From the NCBI GenBank assembly GCA_944320015.1, contig CALUFO010000017.1, forward strand, positions 1 to 54,235: a stretch of DNA of 54,235 bases, read 5' to 3'. Position numbers and translations under genes: made by a program. Numbering within the stretch: the first letter of the stretch is position 1; each line of letters starts with the position of its first letter. The stretch is from an uncultured Barnesiella sp. GTDB taxonomy: Bacteria; Bacteroidota; Bacteroidia; Bacteroidales; Barnesiellaceae. Under the pieces are notes generated by a model. That model worked only from the letters and a program-made list of their open reading frames with translations, ran no database searches and had not been told where the DNA came from. This document shows positions 53,016 to 54,235 of this stretch, one piece after another.

Positions 53016-54235
53016 ATGAAACTACTCAAACGTATCACATTCGGCCTGCTGGCCGCCATATTGTGTGTACTCACCGCGGCGACGATTATCGAAAAAGAGT
53101 TTGGCTCACCATTCGTCTCGCGCCATATCTACCAATCGCCCGCATTTGTAGCCCTCTGGTTAGCCTTTGCCCTCTCCGCGGCAATCTACCTCCTTCGCCG
53201 CCGTCGGGCGTTGCGACCCGCCTCCTGTCTGCTACACATCGCCCTCATCATCATTCTGTGCGGAGCTTTCGTCACCTACCTGACCGGCCGGCAAGGCTCC
53301 CTGCACCTGCGCTTGGGCGACAAACCCACCTCGGTATATCTCGACAACGAGGGGCGGGAAGAACAGTTGCCATTCGCTGTCGCCCTTGAAGAATTTCACA
53401 TCGAATACTATCCGGGCACCCGGGCGCCCCTCGACTTCGTGAGTTGCGTGACCCTCATCGACGACGGCCAGACGAGGAGCGAAACGGTCGCCATGAACCG
53501 CATTGCCCGGTATCGGGGCTACCGCTTCTACCAATCGTCTTACGACTCCGACGGAGCCGGCTCACGCTTGTCGGTGGCTCATGACCCGTGGGGTATCGCC
53601 ATCACCTACACGGGCTACCTATTGCTGTTTTTAGCAATGGCGGCTCATCTCATCGATCGAAAGGGCTCTTTCCGTCGACTGTTGCACAACCGCACCCTGC
53701 GGGGAATCGGCCTCGGTACCGTAACCCTGCTGGCCTCCTTAATCCCGGCACAAGCCGCCGAAACGGCACCCCCCTCCCTTCCCCGGGAACAAGCGTCACA
53801 ACTGGGAGAACTTTGCGTATATTACAACCAACGCATTTGTCCGCTCTCCACACTGGCCCGCGACTTCACCACAAAACTCTATGGGAAAAGCCGTTACCGT
53901 GGGCTCACACCCGAGCAAGTTCTGGCGGGCTGGCTGTTCTATTACGATGAATGGAAACAAGAGCCCATGATCAAGATAAAAAGTCACGAGGCTCGGCAAC
54001 TGTTGGAAATAGAAGGCCGATATGCCCGGCTCACCGACTTCAACCGGGCTCTGAGAGACTACAATCCCGGGAACCGAGACAACCGGGGTGTGAACGAAGC
54101 CAACGAGAAATTCAACCTCGTGGCGATGCTTTGCACCGGCTCCATGCTGCAAATCTTTCCCTATCGGTTGAACGACACCCTACACTGGGCTTCTCAGGTC
54201 GATATACTCCCCCGTGAATTGCCTTACGAGCAAGG
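53016..54235 (+). CDS. Cytochrome c biogenesis protein, ResB/CcsB-CcsA fusion type (partial)
   Basis: An open frame of 406 codons that runs off the right edge. It starts MKLLKRITFGLLAAILCVLT and has membrane segments at about 7-26, 44-62 and 69-88, followed by a soluble periplasmic domain (HLRLGDKPTSVYLDNEGREE, IEYYPGTRAPLDFVS, then RIARYRGYRFYQSSYDSDGA, typical of ResB), a fourth membrane segment (GIAITYTGYLLLFLAMAAHL) and another at ~235-250. ResB-type proteins hold and attach heme to CxxCH cytochromes in system II; in Bacteroidota they are often fused to CcsA. Its position after a di-heme protein is a strong functional fit. The C-terminal half is outside the window. Confidence 0.85.
   Translation, partial: MKLLKRITFGLLAAILCVLTAATIIEKEFGSPFVSRHIYQSPAFVALWLAFALSAAIYLLRRRRALRPASCLLHIALIIILCGAFVTYLTGRQGSLHLRLGDKPTSVYLDNEGREEQLPFAVALEEFHIEYYPGTRAPLDFVSCVTLIDDGQTRSETVAMNRIARYRGYRFYQSSYDSDGAGSRLSVAHDPWGIAITYTGYLLLFLAMAAHLIDRKGSFRRLLHNRTLRGIGLGTVTLLASLIPAQAAETAPPSLPREQASQLGELCVYYNQRICPLSTLARDFTTKLYGKSRYRGLTPEQVLAGWLFYYDEWKQEPMIKIKSHEARQLLEIEGRYARLTDFNRALRDYNPGNRDNRGVNEANEKFNLVAMLCTGSMLQIFPYRLNDTLHWASQVDILPRELPYEQ

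Overview
The window is chromosomal DNA of a Bacteroidales bacterium. The evidence is the 5' end of a 16S rRNA gene at the left edge (bases 1-173, minus strand), repeated promoters of the Bacteroidota type (TTTG, 19-22 nt, TAnnTTTG), few Shine-Dalgarno sequences, many SusD-less outer-membrane lipoproteins, and Bacteroidota-specific families such as PorW, PorX, DUF5723, DUF3843 and fimbrillin-like proteins. From memory the 16S fragment and the roughly 50% G+C fit a Barnesiella/Coprobacter-like lineage, but this is not verified.

Left part (1-9 kb, mostly minus strand): the rrn promoter and 16S start, then ubiE/menG and purC, a 2.9 kb island bounded by two 57-bp direct repeats, a PEGA-like lipoprotein with a long structured leader, phoH and mutY. 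The island (2371-5265) carries two genes with twin-arginine type signals, an amidohydrolase-superfamily enzyme and an iron-sulfur aldo/keto reductase. In Bacteroides, as I recall it, phoH, purC and ubiE are neighbours, so the material between phoH and purC looks inserted.

Middle part (9-19 kb, plus strand): a DUF3843 protein and an esterase, a candidate small RNA or leader with its own promoter and terminator, then a tight run aroA - small membrane-anchored protein - ABC-3 metal permease - PorW - PorX - tsaE - Imm17-like protein. PorW and PorX belong to the type IX secretion system (structural/accessory lipoprotein and its PglZ-type response regulator), and their genes overlap here.

19-31 kb (minus strand): a macro-like protein, a DUF5723 outer-membrane protein with a partner lipoprotein, a very large alpha-2-macroglobulin family protein, a dicarboxylate/amino-acid symporter and a B3/B4-domain protein. 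31-48 kb: a membrane protein, ogt, a fimbrillin-like lipoprotein, tRNA-Lys(TTT), an AI-2E family transporter, thymidine kinase, a D,D-carboxypeptidase, an acidic protein, rsmI, a coiled-coil lipoprotein, ribBA with an enlarged LptF/LptG permease, a START-like protein, the acetate pair pta-ackA, and an AraC regulator.

Right end (48.5-54.2 kb, plus strand): the most coherent system, an outer-membrane porin-like barrel, an imelysin lipoprotein, a di-heme DUF1111 lipoprotein and the start of a cytochrome c maturation (ResB/CcsB-CcsA type) protein that runs off the window. Together they suggest a redox-linked iron acquisition system at the cell surface, possibly under the upstream AraC-type regulator. 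All functional links are inferred from sequence reading; no searches were run.
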